A stretch of 27,816 nt of DNA from Brachionus koreanus (GCA_016987375.1 PJRA01000498.1:190157-217972), one strand, 5' to 3'; positions 1 to 10,470 are shown, counted from the first letter of the stretch. The notes: generated from the sequence alone by a model not told the origin. Numbers and translations: made by a program.

Positions 1-889
1 ACTAGCATATTAAATATGAAATAAATTTGTCATTTTATTTAAGAAATAATAATTGAATCAAAAAAGGTTTATTAATATTGTCTTTCATATTTTCTGACTT
101 ATTTTTTTTTTTAAATTTTGATAAAAAAATTTTAAATCCGCAATTAAATTTAATCGTAGATTTTTAAAATTTTTGCGAATACAAGGATTTTTGATGAAAT
201 TTTATCAAAATTGTTGCTTTGCCAATATAATTGAATGTTCTAAAAGTGCAGAATAGAATGGATTTAAAAAATTGAATTTTTAAAATTAAGCTTTAAATTT
301 GAACGATAAAAATTAGATTCCAATAAAAAGTAAAGATGATGAATTTGACAATTGCTTCCGCAATCAAGACAATTTTTTTAAGATGCTATTTTGTCAGAAC
401 ACTTTTTTTGGATAATCAATATTTTGATAACTGTTTAGAAAAATGTCAAATAATTAAATTCAATAGAACTTAACCAGAAACAAGTAAATACAAAACTCAA
501 AAAGTTGGGCATTTGAATTAATTTTTAAAATAAAATGTACTGTTATACTTATTTTTTTTAAACAATTTTTTAAATTAGTAAATATAGTATCCCTAAATAA
601 AGTACACAAAATATTTCATTTTATTTAATTTATATGAGAAAATATATATTAAAAAATTTAAAAAAAAATTTTGTCTCGAGTTCTGAATAGATCTAAAAAA
701 ACATTAGAATCATTTATTTTTGTTTTATAAAAAAATTTAATTTAATTTTTAACCTAAATTTTAAGCATTTTAAGCATTGATCTTATTTGATCTTAAAATA
801 GAGTTATCTTTTTTTTACATTTTCCCTTCAAAAAGTGCATTTAGCCTTGACTCTTTGTTAAAATATTGATTGTCTTTCAATAGATTACC
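1..889. other. A+T-rich intergenic sequence, no gene seen
   Basis: Homopolymer-rich A/T sequence with no long open frame, no recognisable domain and no clear repeat boundary. I see nothing here to annotate. Confidence 0.6.
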
Positions 890-1092
890 AGCTTCAAAAA
901 AAGCTTACAAAAACTACAAAATAAAATACTCAGGCACGTAAAGTTTTTCCCATTAAGGACCTCAATCCCGCATATTCCCAAAGCTTAAATGTCCAACTAA
1001 TCAAAGAAAGAATGAACCATCTTTTCTGTAAATACTGTGTTAAACAAAATATACCAAACTTTTTTATTAGAGAATTAAATCGACAATTAACT
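890..1092 (+). mobile_element. Jockey/CR1-type LINE fossil, C-terminal part of ORF2
   Basis: Decayed fragment of a non-LTR retrotransposon. From about 905 the plus strand reads LQKLQNKILR, which matches the LQ-x-x-QN-x-x-LR stretch downstream of the reverse transcriptase core in Jockey-type LINEs. After a frame change the same strand reads LNVQLIKERM and then CKYCVKQNIPN near 985-1060, resembling the following 'NI-x-x-L-x-x-R' and 'KY' segment of those proteins. In-frame stops and the frameshift make it a pseudogene. Clade assignment is inferred from motifs only. Confidence 0.5.
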
Positions 1093-2017
1093 TAATTATT
1101 TTATACAATTTTCAATTTCAAGGCTAATCAACAGGCTAGTAACTTTGTCTAATAGACTGATTAACACTTAATTTATCTAAATTGTATATAAAAACATTAA
1201 ATACTTTAAAATAAAATAGATGTTTTGACTAATTTAAAAATTAAACATTGAAAAATTTAAATCAAATCTTTTAAATTTTTTAACAAAATCTGTAAAAATT
1301 AATTATTTTTTTTATTTATTTATTTACTTTTTATCTTTTAATTTATTCAATACGTTAAACATGAAGGCTGAAAAGAGGGTTCATACCGCTCGGATAAGCC
1401 TGTGGAGGTAAATCTCCAAAACTATATTTTATTTATTTTTTATTGATTGTCTTAGCAAGTTTCTAATTTTTGATTTACATCGCCTGATTTTAATCAGAGA
1501 ACAATATCAATGAAATATCACATAAATTCACACCTCCAGTTCGTAAGGTTGAAATTGACAGGGCTCTATTGCAATAAATAATAAAATTTAATTGATAAAT
1601 TGATAGCTGAAATTGTTTTAAATTTATCTAAAAAGTAGTCGTAGTATGAGCTTATACATATTCTGTTTTAATTGTTTTATAGCAAAAAGCATGCTTTTAA
1701 AGTCAAACACTAGTTTTTATGAATTTTCCATTCTACGTGATGTTTTTCTCTATGTATTAATATGACTCTCATGTATCATTATGATAAGGGACCCAAAAGA
1801 TACGATAAGCTAAATTGTGAACTAAAAAAAAGTAAACTTTGTTATTTTTATTCGTGAACATAGTTTACTAAATATATTTTTGATCACCAAAAAAAAAAAA
1901 GGAAACTTGCGTTTTAATTTATTAATTTAATTAAATAAAATGTTAATTGAATAAAACAAAAGAATGTCAATTAATAAATATTAATTTTGTTAGACTTTAA
2001 AAGCATTGTAGAATAAT
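1093..2017. other. Intergenic sequence, two less A+T-rich patches
   Basis: No gene found. Patches at about 1363-1420 and 1530-1570 have a more balanced base composition than their surroundings and may be transposon or exon remnants; neither gives a recognisable protein in any frame. The rest is A/T homopolymer sequence. Confidence 0.4.
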
Positions 2018-2126
2018 ATGAAGTTGACAGATTTTAAAACATTGATTGAACTTGAGAAGGAATGTTAAATATATCCAAAACCATCATCTGATGCTACTGA
2101 AGCTGTCGTAGAAGTACAATACAATA
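2018..2126 (+). pseudogene. Possible decayed coding fragment interrupted by MITEs
   Basis: From 2018 the plus strand reads MKLTDFKTLIELEKEC, one stop (TAA), then IYPKPSSDATEAVVEVQYNS up to the point where two hAT-like MITEs are inserted. Reading resumes after them (from about 2382) with a short frame containing KPKFCVQFAKNKE. I do not recognise the protein. The codon-like composition and continuation across the insertion suggest an old coding sequence, but the case is weak. Confidence 0.25.
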
Positions 2127-2134
2127 GTTCTACC

Positions 2135-2227
2135 CAGAGTTGTTTTTAAGTCATAAGTCAAGTCATAACTTTGACTTTATATTTTGTGACTTAGACTTAA
2201 AACTGTGTGACTTAAAAACAAGTCTGA
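2135..2227. mobile_element. hAT-like MITE, tandem copy A
   Basis: Short element starting CAGAGTTGTTTTTAAGTC and ending with its near-exact complement (GACTTAAAAACAAGTCTG), 17 of 18 positions by eye. It is flanked by GTTCTACC on the left and GTTCTACG on the right. CAGAG-type termini and an 8-bp duplication are hallmarks of the hAT superfamily. The interior consists of repeated AAGTC/GACTT words and could fold into a hairpin. There is no coding capacity. Confidence 0.6.
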
Positions 2228-2235
2228 GTTCTACG

Positions 2236-2373
2236 CAGAGTTGTTCAAAAGCCATAAAGTCAAAGTCAAGTCAAAAGACTTTTTATTGAAAAAAAAAATT
2301 CAAGTCTTTTGACTTGACTTGACTTTGAAAAGACTTTAAAATGACTTTTTTTTTTGACTTTTGCACAAGTTTG
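2236..2373. mobile_element. hAT-like MITE, tandem copy B with perfect 8-bp TSD
   Basis: The element starts CAGAGTTGTTCAAAAGTC and ends GACTTTTGCACAAGTTTG, imperfect inverted termini. It is bounded by GTTCTACG at 2228-2235 and the identical GTTCTACG at 2374-2381, a perfect 8-bp target-site duplication. The interior is an imperfect palindrome of AAGTC/GACTT words. Related sequences lie at 10340-10470, 11340-11427 and 22102-22369. It is non-coding and presumably mobilised by a hAT transposase encoded elsewhere. Confidence 0.7.
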
Positions 2374-2490
2374 GTTCTACGTACACAAGAGTTCGAGAAA
2401 GCCAAAATTTTGTGTACAATTTGCCAAGAACAAGGAATAAATAAAAACGTTCAAAATGAATAGGGTTTAATAATTCATATCTAATACAAT

Positions 2491-2525
2491 AACTATCGTT
2501 ACTATTAAATTATATAACGATAGTT
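2491..2525. repeat. Short inverted repeat
   Basis: AACTATCGTTA at 2491-2501 is complementary to TAACGATAGTT at 2515-2525, a perfect 11-bp stem with a 13-nt loop. It may be the terminus of a small element or a chance palindrome in A/T-rich sequence. Confidence 0.5.
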
Positions 2526-2619
2526 ATTTCACTTGTTTTCAAAAAGTTCACTTATTTTTCTAGTAAAAAAATGTAATCATTTATGCTTATTCTTTTTTTT
2601 TTATGATCACCAATTAGAA

Positions 2620-3010
2620 TATGGCCCTCTCGACATCCTTCTTCAACTTGGTCTTGGTTACTTAAAATGCCATTCTCTAAAAAAGTGAATGATTGAGAAA
2701 TTCTGGATGAGGAAGGAAATCGATCCTTTTCAGTTCTTCTATTTTTGTCATTGTTCTTCTAACTGCATAAGGTCTAGCATTATCTTGAAAAAACAAACCT
2801 AGTTTTCACCAAACGAGGAAATTTCTTTGAAGTGAAGCACATATGCGTATTAATTGCTGAGAATAAATTTCTGCATTTATAGAACAATTGCCTGGAACCA
2901 ACTCAGAGTGAATTATCTCATGGAAATTCCATCAAAACAACTTCGACTTTTTATCGAAGCGTCCTCTTTTAATGACTGGTTAAGATGCTTGAGAATTCTG
3001 AAAATTCTGA
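2620..3010 (-). mobile_element. mariner-family transposase fossil
   Basis: Dead fragment of a mariner (IS630/Tc1/mariner) DNA transposase. On the minus strand from about 2979 downward it reads VIKRGRFDKKSKLF, a TGA where mariner has the first Trp of its WW pair, then WNFHEIIHSELVPGNCSINA, EIYSQQLIRI and FFQDNARPYAV. The order matches mariner: the WWD-x-x-G-I-x-x-ELLP segment, the YCQQL segment, then the catalytic DNARP block (Asp near 2783). The segment that should carry the third Asp (PHPPYSPDLAPSD in the family) is shortened to PHPEF followed by LNHSLF. Stops and this deletion make it inactive. Upstream sequence to about 3180 may be the degraded N-terminal part, but I could not read it reliably. 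Confidence 0.75.
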
Positions 3011-3657
3011 TCGAGAATGGTTAGTTTACCTGATCTTTTTTTCCTCTAACTTTTAAAAAAATCTTGTACTCTTCTTACTATAAGCACATTTCCATCTACC
3101 ATTACACACATTTCACGAGTTACTGCTGTTTCTTATAGACCTTGTTTCTAATAATGACGTATCAGTACCATCATGCATTACTATTTTTTTTCAGAACAAA
3201 AATGTGCCAACCTCTTTTAAACACCCGTTAATAAATTTTTTTTTAAGTATCGTAATTTTAAAAACAACAATTTGATTAATTATGATTTGAAATTATTGAT
3301 TTTATTTGTTTAAAATAATTAAATTTGTAAAGCTTGGTATAATGAGTTAAGAAGTTCTAATGTATTTTATTTTTTTTTAATTAAAATTATCTTTCGCTTA
3401 ATTAAATGTTTTTGGTTTTACTGATTTTTAGATAAACTCGTGGAAAAACAATGAAATGTTAAAAAAGCAATTACACAAAGGAGTTGAGAACAATAATTTT
3501 GAAATAAGCAGTTTGTTACAATATCTACATAATAGTCTTTAAAAAATAATAAAAAAAATATAGATGATTTTTCTTATTCCTTTGAGTAAATTTCGTTTTT
3601 TAAAGGTTATAAAATTTTTTTTGAATTTTTTTAATCCATAGCTTCAAGACAATTCAA
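3011..3657. other. Intergenic, no gene seen
   Basis: The left 170 bases may belong to the neighbouring mariner fossil. The rest is A/T-rich with no readable frame or repeat boundary. Confidence 0.4.
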
Positions 3658-3845
3658 GAGTATAATACAAGAGATTATCGATACAGACTAAGAAAAGAAC
3701 TCATTTAGAACTGATTGTGAAAGTACATATTTTCTACTAAAAGAGTTATTGATGATTGAAGTAATAGAATCAAAAACAATTGATCTTTTTAGAAACAAAT
3801 TGGATAAATTAAGTCTGGACTTTACGCGCAATTATAAATACTATC
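3658..3845 (+). mobile_element. Jockey/CR1-type LINE fossil, extreme C-terminus
   Basis: The plus strand reads YNTRDYRYRL, then KYIFSTKRVIDD followed by TGA where the family has Trp. After a frame change it reads TIDLFRNKLDKL and FTRNYKYY. This is the C-terminal signature of Jockey-like rotifer/arthropod LINEs (KYFF-x-x-RV-x-x-WN-x-LP, then FKN-x-LDK). Several stops and a frameshift show decay. The same signature occurs on the minus strand at 27526-27690. Confidence 0.6.
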
Positions 3846-5555
3846 ATTAAAATAATTATTATATTATTTAAATTTAAGTCAATTAAATTTTATAGATTTA
3901 TTATAGGATTTTAATTTTTACTTATTTTTTTTATTAGTCTAATCAAGCTAAAATCATTAAAATATTGAATAAATAAAAATAAATATTCTATTAATAAGCT
4001 AGATAGAAGCTAAAAATGGAGTTGAATAGAAAAAAACTTGTTTGACTGAAAAAAAAACTTCAAGAATTCGAGCTATTGTTTCTATTCCAATCTTATTCAA
4101 TATAGATTATATGAAGATATGTCGTCTCTAAACTCTAATTTGCACGATTTTTTTAAACAACATTTAAAATTCCAAATTTTTTTTTTTTTTTAAATCAATA
4201 AGTAGAAATTTTCTTATTTTTTATAATTTTATAAAATAAAACAAAGTCTCTTGATAAAAACAAGGACATTTTGAATTTTGGAACAAAAAACGAAAACAAA
4301 AATTTAAAATTAAGATTTTTTATATTTTTGTAATGATTTACGATATAGCATACAATTTTTATTTTACACCTTTTTAAAATAATTATTTTATTTAATAAAG
4401 CAAAATAAGAAATGTATTGAGAGAAAAAAGAGTTAGAGAAAGATGGAATGGTTGAATTTTTAAGATACTGCCTAAAATTAAACGTAAAATATAAAAAAAA
4501 TAAACAAGTGCTTGAGCTCATGACTAAATCGTACTAATATCAAAAAAATGTACATTCATAATCCTAATGAAAGTCCAGCAACAACTTATTATATTATCCA
4601 ATTTAAAATATTTAAATCCAAAGCATGTGATTTCAAACTAATTTCCTATAATTAATACAGACTTATTAACTACATCACCGATGAGGTATTTTCTGAAATA
4701 AATATTAATAAATTACTAAAACTTTTAAAACCTTAATAATCTTTTTTCTAAGCGTCTAAAAATCATTCTTCAAAATGAATCAGCTAATACCCTAAAAGGT
4801 GTGTATCATCCAAATTTAGTCTGTGCCAAGACTCTTAAATTTTTTTTCTCGTTTTTGCTAGTAAAAAGTAAGAAATTTAGGTAAAATTTGATAAATTTTT
4901 ATCTTAAATGATTTTGCTATATTTTTAATTGAATAGATAAATTTAGAAAAATTAATTTTTAAGGACAATTAAATTATTTTATACATATTTTACGTAAACT
5001 TACTAGAAATACGTGAGTTTACGTAAATTTGATAAATAAACAGTAATCGTAGCACAACTGAATGTTGAATGCCACTTTGCCAATTGCAGATATTTTGCTA
5101 AGACTAAATTTGGATATACATTTTGAAGAACGATTTTTAGACACTTGGAAAAAATGCTATATTTATTTTGGATTTTTGTTCCAAAATTCACAATGCCAGA
5201 TCAGAGTTCTGATGATGATTAATTTTTTTCTTAAATTTTCAAAAAATTAAATAAATACATTTTATTTTTTGAGATAAATAGGATATAAATCCAGATGAGT
5301 AAATAAAAAAATTCTCAAAATAGTCTAGCAGGGATTAGCTGCAGTCCCATAATATTTTTTTTGGCTTCAAAAAAAAATAAACAATAAGAATGCTTCTTGT
5401 ATTATCTAAATTATATAATAAAATTTTTAATATCGATTTTTTTCTAAGTATTTTTATATTTAAATAATTTTAAACATTGAAAAATTTCTATTCTCTGATT
5501 TTTCAAATTACGTTCATGTAGTTTTTATTTTTAATCTTTTTTTTTTATCGGTGTA
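3846..5555. other. Intergenic, no supported gene
   Basis: Long A/T-rich stretch. Open frames at 4195-4521 (-), 5003-5191 (-) and 5062-5250 (+) consist almost wholly of Phe, Lys, Asn, Ile and Leu from A/T runs, with no domain, start context or splice structure; I treat them as chance. No repeat boundary was recognised. Confidence 0.5.
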
Positions 5556-5785
5556 TTAATACTAAAAGCAACAAGCATTTTTTCACGTTTTTTTAATTCA
5601 AAAATATTTTATAAAAAACTATAATAATTTTAAAAAGTAATATCATTTTTTAAAGAAAATTTTAAAATCTACATAAGTCTAAAAAGACATATTCATGTGA
5701 AAAATCTATTCAAAAGATACGTGGATTTAAATATCATATCATATAATAATAGTCAAAATGACTCGTTTGGTGCTTCTAGTGTTAA
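5556..5785. mobile_element. piggyBac-like MITE, copy 1
   Basis: A 230-bp non-coding element bounded by TTAA at both ends (5556-5559 and 5782-5785). Its right end, GGTGCTTCTAGTGTTAA, is the complement of the TTAACACTAGAAGCACC terminus in the copies at 12530 and 15878; its own left end is mutated (TTAATACTAAAAGCAACAAG). TTAA targets and CACTAG-type termini are typical of the piggyBac superfamily. The interior contains a short palindrome around AAAATGACTCGTTTG near the right end. Confidence 0.75.
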
Positions 5786-5908
5786 ATGAAACTTTATTTG
5801 TAACAAAAATCATATCAATTAAATTAAAAATTTAATGAACATTTTAGAATCTAATTTTTATTTTTCTGAAATAATAAATTTAGGAATGATAAAAATAGTT
5901 ATTTTCTA

Positions 5909-6350
5909 TACAGTAAATCACGGTTAACTCGAACTCGAAGCAAAAAGTTCGAGTTAAGCGTAAAAAAGGAAAAAATTGTTTATTTTTTAAAATTTTATTA
6001 AAGATTATAAAAGATATTATTATTAAGTAGGAAAAAACTATATTTTAAAAATATTAGTTTTTTTAACTGCTTTATTGACATTGCATCCAAGTCATTCTCC
6101 ATGTTTAATAAACTCTTAATAAAATGCTCGAGTCGACGTTTTGGAACTGATAATAAGATCTAAGCTTTGCAATACATTTGCATAACTCTGATAATGTTGG
6201 ATTATATGTAGTATTAATGTCTTGATTAGCTTCAGTTTTTTGCCAGTATTTCTATACCATTGGTAATTTTTTCTTTGTTTTTGATTCAGCCAGATACTGT
6301 CCTCTTTTCTACATCTAATTCCTTACAAATATCTGATTTTTTTTCTGTTT
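5909..6350 (-). mobile_element. Internally deleted pogo/Tigger-type element
   Basis: DNA transposon fossil. On the minus strand from 6348 downward it reads TEKKSDICKELDVEKRTVSG, a TGA where Tigger proteins usually have Trp, then IKNKEKI: the helix-turn-helix of the CENP-B/pogo DNA-binding domain. Only about 90 nt further on, 6150-6051 reads SVPKRRLEHFIKSLL and NMENDLDAMSIKQ, which looks like a C-terminal tail, so the catalytic DDE region appears deleted. The end is marked by TA at 5909-5910 followed by CAGTAAATCACGGTTAACTC, a Tigger-like terminus containing its own small palindrome. I could not find the partner terminus beyond 6350. Confidence 0.6.
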
Positions 6351-6961
6351 TTTCTAAAGAGGCTATTTAATTTGATTATTTTTTTTTAATTTAAATTGGG
6401 TCTTCTTCAAGTGACGGTGTCAGCCCTACGAATAAACCTTGGATTTATGAAAAATATCTTAAACAAAAATGAATCTGTAAAAAATTGAAATTATATTGAG
6501 AATGAATTAAAAAACTAATCAAAAAATAAAGCTGTTTGATTTAAATTTTTAATTAAATATCAAAAATAGCATAAGTAAAATAGAATTTAAATTTTTTTTT
6601 TCATATTTTTTGGGCATTGGTTTTAGAAAATCGTTTAAAATTTTCACTTTAATTATTTTCTAGTCATCAATATTTTAAATGAGAATAATTTGCAACTCAA
6701 TTTTCTACAAAATGATTAGAAAAAAATTTTCAATTTTCAATCAAAAACAATTTCTTAATCAAATTAAATTAGTGTCTAAAATTTTTCTGTTTTCCTAAAA
6801 CAAATGAAAGGTATGGAAGATAATTATAGGTAATTTGATAAGGATGAAAATCGATTTTTATCAAATTACCAAAAAAAAAAAGATGCAATTTGAGGACTTA
6901 TTGACTAATTTTTAAAATAAAAATAAATGATCTTAATCAAATTTTTTCTTTTATTTTTTAT
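6351..6961. other. Region upstream of the GPCR, no coding exon seen
   Basis: A/T-rich sequence that should contain the promoter, 5' UTR or an outron/intron of the receptor gene. No upstream coding exon or signal-peptide-like frame could be recognised. A hairpin lies at 6829-6870. Confidence 0.4.
6829..6870. repeat. Inverted repeat just upstream of the GPCR
   Basis: GGTAATTTGATA at 6829-6840 pairs perfectly with TATCAAATTACC at 6859-6870 (12-bp stem, 18-nt loop) about 95 bp before the receptor ATG. It may lie in the transcribed leader or intron. Its role is unknown. Confidence 0.5.
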
Positions 6962-6963
6962 AG
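6950..6963 (+). promoter_or_regulatory. Splice acceptor immediately 5' of the GPCR ATG
   Basis: A pyrimidine-rich tract (TTTTATTTTTTATAG) ends in AG at 6962-6963, three bases before ATG 6967. The codon overlapping the AG is TAG in the receptor frame, so the reading frame cannot continue upstream without splicing. The site therefore marks either a 5'-UTR intron, an upstream coding exon joined here, or a spliced-leader trans-splice site. Confidence 0.55.
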
Positions 6964-6966
6964 ATA

Positions 6967-8757
6967 ATGCGTTTTCGAAACGAAAAGACGGATAAAGTTT
7001 GTCAGCCGGATCAGGGATGCCAGTTGCTCTACGCCATAATAGAAGCCCAAGTATCGCTATTGAACAACGTGTCTGAATTGAAGCCATCAGCTCTTCTAAT
7101 CAAGTATTTAAGTCCAGACTTGGCTCAATTGTCTCAAAAACTGCACAAATTTCCCAATTTGTTTTATCCCAATCTTGGAACAGGCTCAAATCAATCAATT
7201 AGTCTAAACGATTTGTGCCGATGCATAGTTCTCTCGTTTAAATGTGACATTAGCCATGAACAAGATAAAAATATCATCGAATCAGACTTTATAAAAATAA
7301 TCTATTTATTTCTTTACATTCTATTAATAATTGTTTCTTTTTCAATTAATTTACTCACCAGTATTCTATTGCTAAACGAACATAAAGACTCCTCTTTAAT
7401 AAATGTTTTTATTAAGGCCATATTTTGCTATAAATCTAAAAGACAAAGTTACATGCGTGGCAAATCTGTGACAAACAAAAAGCTCACACAAATCACAACT
7501 TTAAATTCGATCAGCGATATTCTCATCATGTGTCTGTTGATCAGTCATTGGATGATTACAATCTATGTGATTCCAAATCAAGCTTTTTTATTCTACACCA
7601 ATTCGAACATCCTGGACTGTAGATTTACCGAATTTTTCAAAGCATTCTCAGTAAGCTTGTCCATATACAGCATTGTTGCCATTTCACTTCAGCGCTTTTT
7701 TGCCATCAAGTTCAGCCAGTACTCCTGCAGCTTAATAACCAGTCGTCTAGTTGACACAATTAGCTTCATATCAATACTTTCCTTCATCAAATCAATAGGA
7801 ACTTTGCTCAAGACAATTCTTTTGTCGCGCACTTACCGCCGTTATCTGATCACAGCGATCCTGGTTGTGCTAATGTGGCTGGTTAGTTCTCTTATCGGCA
7901 TGTACAACATGTCTCAGTACCATGACATGACATCCACAATCAAAAGCTACGAACTTTACGAACACAATTTTTCGTGCAAATTTCCAGCCGAGCTTAAATC
8001 TGCGGCCAAAAGCTGCACTAGCAATAGCAATGAAAACAATGATTTATTGATCGACAAAGCCGATATTATTTACATGACTTTTTTGCTTGTTATTCCCAAT
8101 ATCATTGTGCTGCTATCCTATACATGGGTATGCTATCATATTTGGTCCCATGGAAGCAAATTGAACAAGGTATCGTTTCGCCTATTTTACAAACACAACA
8201 AAAATTTAAATATTCATAGAGTTGAAATAGAAAAATCAAATATGATAAACAAAGATAGAAATTCTCTTTCGGGAAACAATTCGAGCACTGACGCATTGAT
8301 GGCAAAAGCCGAGCAGACAAAAAACAGCAAGCACATTGACCAAGAGGCCTTCGACAAAATAATCAAGTCAAGCACTACGCAAACAATACAAAATTATCAT
8401 CAATTTTCCATCAAAAAAAGAAACATGTCTGTAACAATAACCACATTTTGTATGGTAATGTGTTTTTCGTTGTGCTGGGCACCATTTTTTATGTTTCCCA
8501 TATTTTATTTTAAAATAGCTGAGGCCAATACCTATGTAAACATCAAAGTGGCTATTCATTTAGTTGGCTACTCTTCTGCCATCTGGAATCCAATCATTCT
8601 GATTATTAAATCAAAGCGATTCAAAACCAAAGTGGCAAGGTTGATGCGCAAATTACCTTTTTTGTCGCCTAAAACTGAAGTCATGACTGGTTACATTGTA
8701 AATGAGAAAATAAATTCAAGGAAAAAAAAAAGCAGTTTTGATCAAATAAAATTATAA
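6967..8757 (+). CDS. Class A neuropeptide GPCR, CCK/gastrin (sulfakinin)-like, divergent
   Basis: Encodes a 596-residue seven-helix plasma-membrane receptor, presumably for a neuropeptide coupling to G proteins. Helices: TM1 about 109-136, TM2 178-202 (SISDILIMC with Asp184), TM3 220-247 after Cys218, TM4 292-313 (Trp304), TM5 366-392 (Pro377, Tyr385), TM6 487-514 (CWAP, 503-506), TM7 523-547 (NPIIL, 541-545). Cys337 in the second outer loop probably pairs with Cys218. The 108-residue N-terminus has N-glycosylation sequons at Asn34 and Asn75 and several cysteines. Short pieces after TM3 (LITSRLVDT) and before TM2 (MRGKSVTN) resemble CCK-receptor SRVWQT and MRTVTN, hence the family guess. Odd points: DRY is QRF, NPxxY is NPxxL, and loops 1 and 2 each carry roughly 25-30 extra residues without splice signals. 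The start is the first ATG after a splice acceptor; an upstream exon is possible. Confidence 0.88.
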   Translation: MRFRNEKTDKVCQPDQGCQLLYAIIEAQVSLLNNVSELKPSALLIKYLSPDLAQLSQKLHKFPNLFYPNLGTGSNQSISLNDLCRCIVLSFKCDISHEQDKNIIESDFIKIIYLFLYILLIIVSFSINLLTSILLLNEHKDSSLINVFIKAIFCYKSKRQSYMRGKSVTNKKLTQITTLNSISDILIMCLLISHWMITIYVIPNQAFLFYTNSNILDCRFTEFFKAFSVSLSIYSIVAISLQRFFAIKFSQYSCSLITSRLVDTISFISILSFIKSIGTLLKTILLSRTYRRYLITAILVVLMWLVSSLIGMYNMSQYHDMTSTIKSYELYEHNFSCKFPAELKSAAKSCTSNSNENNDLLIDKADIIYMTFLLVIPNIIVLLSYTWVCYHIWSHGSKLNKVSFRLFYKHNKNLNIHRVEIEKSNMINKDRNSLSGNNSSTDALMAKAEQTKNSKHIDQEAFDKIIKSSTTQTIQNYHQFSIKKRNMSVTITTFCMVMCFSLCWAPFFMFPIFYFKIAEANTYVNIKVAIHLVGYSSAIWNPIILIIKSKRFKTKVARLMRKLPFLSPKTEVMTGYIVNEKINSRKKKSSFDQIKL

Positions 8758-8836
8758 ACAATTAAATAATTACTGGCCATTGATTAAAAATATTTATTTT
8801 TAGTATTAATATTCAATACCGGTGTTGAATTTCTAA

Positions 8837-8842
8837 AATAAA
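8837..8842 (+). terminator. Candidate poly(A) signal of the GPCR
   Basis: AATAAA 80 bases after the TAA stop; a second AATAAA lies at 8861-8866. In sequence this A/T-rich the hexamer is common by chance, so only position supports it. Confidence 0.45.
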
Positions 8843-10339
8843 TTTTTAAAAGTTTTTTTAAATAAAATAAAAAAATTCTAAATGTGATTTTTTTTAAAAT
8901 AGGGGTCTGGCTGAACAACATTTTAAGCTAAAAGAGTTTCAGAAGACGTCTTCTATAAAAACATTTATCATTCATTTTAATATATATTTACTCTATTATA
9001 TCATCTTTTTGTTTAAAATATTTGCTTAAATTAAGCTGTTTAAGAGAAGCATAATACAATCAATTTATTAAACTTGTTTTTTAAAATGATCTCTTCTATT
9101 ATTCAACATATTTCTTTTCATTTTTTAACTTATTTTAATTTTTTTTTTTTGAAAATGATTTTTACTAAATCTAAAATTTATTTTCTTCTAGTAAATAAAT
9201 TAACTTTTTTAAAATACCAGTTAACTTTTTTTAATTTAATATGTTATTTTTTTACTTAAATTGAAAAAATATTTCTACCATAAAAAATCAAAGTGAGAGT
9301 CCAAACTTGACTGGTTTCATAGCAAAAAAATATTCATATCAGACAAACTTTTTTTTTGACAGCACATCAAAAAATTTCATTGCAAAATTTTTCGTTGTCA
9401 TTTTTATTTTAAACAACAACAAAAAAAAGAAAACATTAAATTCTAAATGTAAATTTTTAAAACTAGTGAAAATAATAATAAAGTAAAATAAAAATTATGT
9501 AAATCATTTTTTTAACTTTATTTCTATTTTATAATTTGATACTTTTTCATTGCCGAATCCGGCGTAATCTTCTCTATCTTGTTTAATTTTTAAACTAATC
9601 TTTTATTTAAATTTTTGTAGCGATATACGATATTTTTGACAATTTTTACTTTGCATGTATTATAATAATTATTGTACAATTAGATTTATTTCTCAAATCA
9701 ATAATTTTAATCAATAAAACGTTTAAACCACAAGTAGAGTTGATGATTCCTGCAATTAAGATAATGGTAGTAGTGATTTTGATAGTGAATCAAACGAAGG
9801 GGATGATACATTTTATGTGTAACTAACAGAAGAACTAAATAAATTAAGTATTTTGACGAAGCACTTCGATTACACAAAAGAAAAATTAGAAATTGAATGT
9901 AGTAACTGTTAATAATATAGAAAAATATCTGGATTATTTGAAGATAGTAAACTTTAAAACTATTAATTTTTTCTGATATTATACATTTCTTTAATTGTGA
10001 AAATAAAATTATCTGTCACATAAAAATTCGATGAAAATTAATTGCTATGAATAGTTCACATGAAATAGTTCCCTATCAATATTCAAGTCAACTGTGATTT
10101 TCAAAAAAATAAAACTAATGCTAGCGAAAATTTATAACTAAAGATTACTTTTAATATTCATTTACCATAGCTTTGTGAGTTTTTTTAAGCTATTAAACTA
10201 ATATATACGATTCCTTATTTCAAAATTAGGAATTAGTTAAAACTTTATTAAACTTATATTTTCAGTCGTTAGATAATTTTTCCTTCTGTTTGGTCGGTCT
10301 AAAAGATGATTGAAATTACTTTATAGCAATTAATAGTTT
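8843..10339. other. Intergenic; one decayed acidic reading frame
   Basis: Mostly A/T-rich with no gene. At about 9760-9905 the plus strand reads NGSSDFDSESNEGDDTFYV, one stop, then LTEELNKLSILTKHFDYTKE, a Ser/Asp/Glu-rich stretch that looks like the N-terminus of a dead transposase or host protein. I cannot name it. The open frame at 9074-9259 is Phe/Lys/Leu-rich and probably chance. Confidence 0.35.
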
Positions 10340-10470
10340 ATCATAAAGTCAAAACATTTGAATTTTTTTGTTTTAAAAAAAGTCATTTGACTTAACTTTA
10401 TTATGATTTTTTTTTTAAAAAACGAATTTGAAAAGACTTAACAAGAACTTTTTTTAACGCATGACCCTTG
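10340..10470. mobile_element. Remnant of the AAGTC-rich hAT-like MITE family
   Basis: Contains the same internal words as the 2236-2373 element (AAAAAAAGTCATTTGACTTAA, then GAAAAGACTTAAC, then a T-run), but the CAGAG termini and target duplication are not recognisable. Confidence 0.4.

Noticed and set aside
4195..5250. Three open frames of 62-108 codons left of the GPCR
   Set aside because: Composition is Phe/Lys/Asn/Ile from A/T homopolymers; two overlap on opposite strands; no splice sites or homology.
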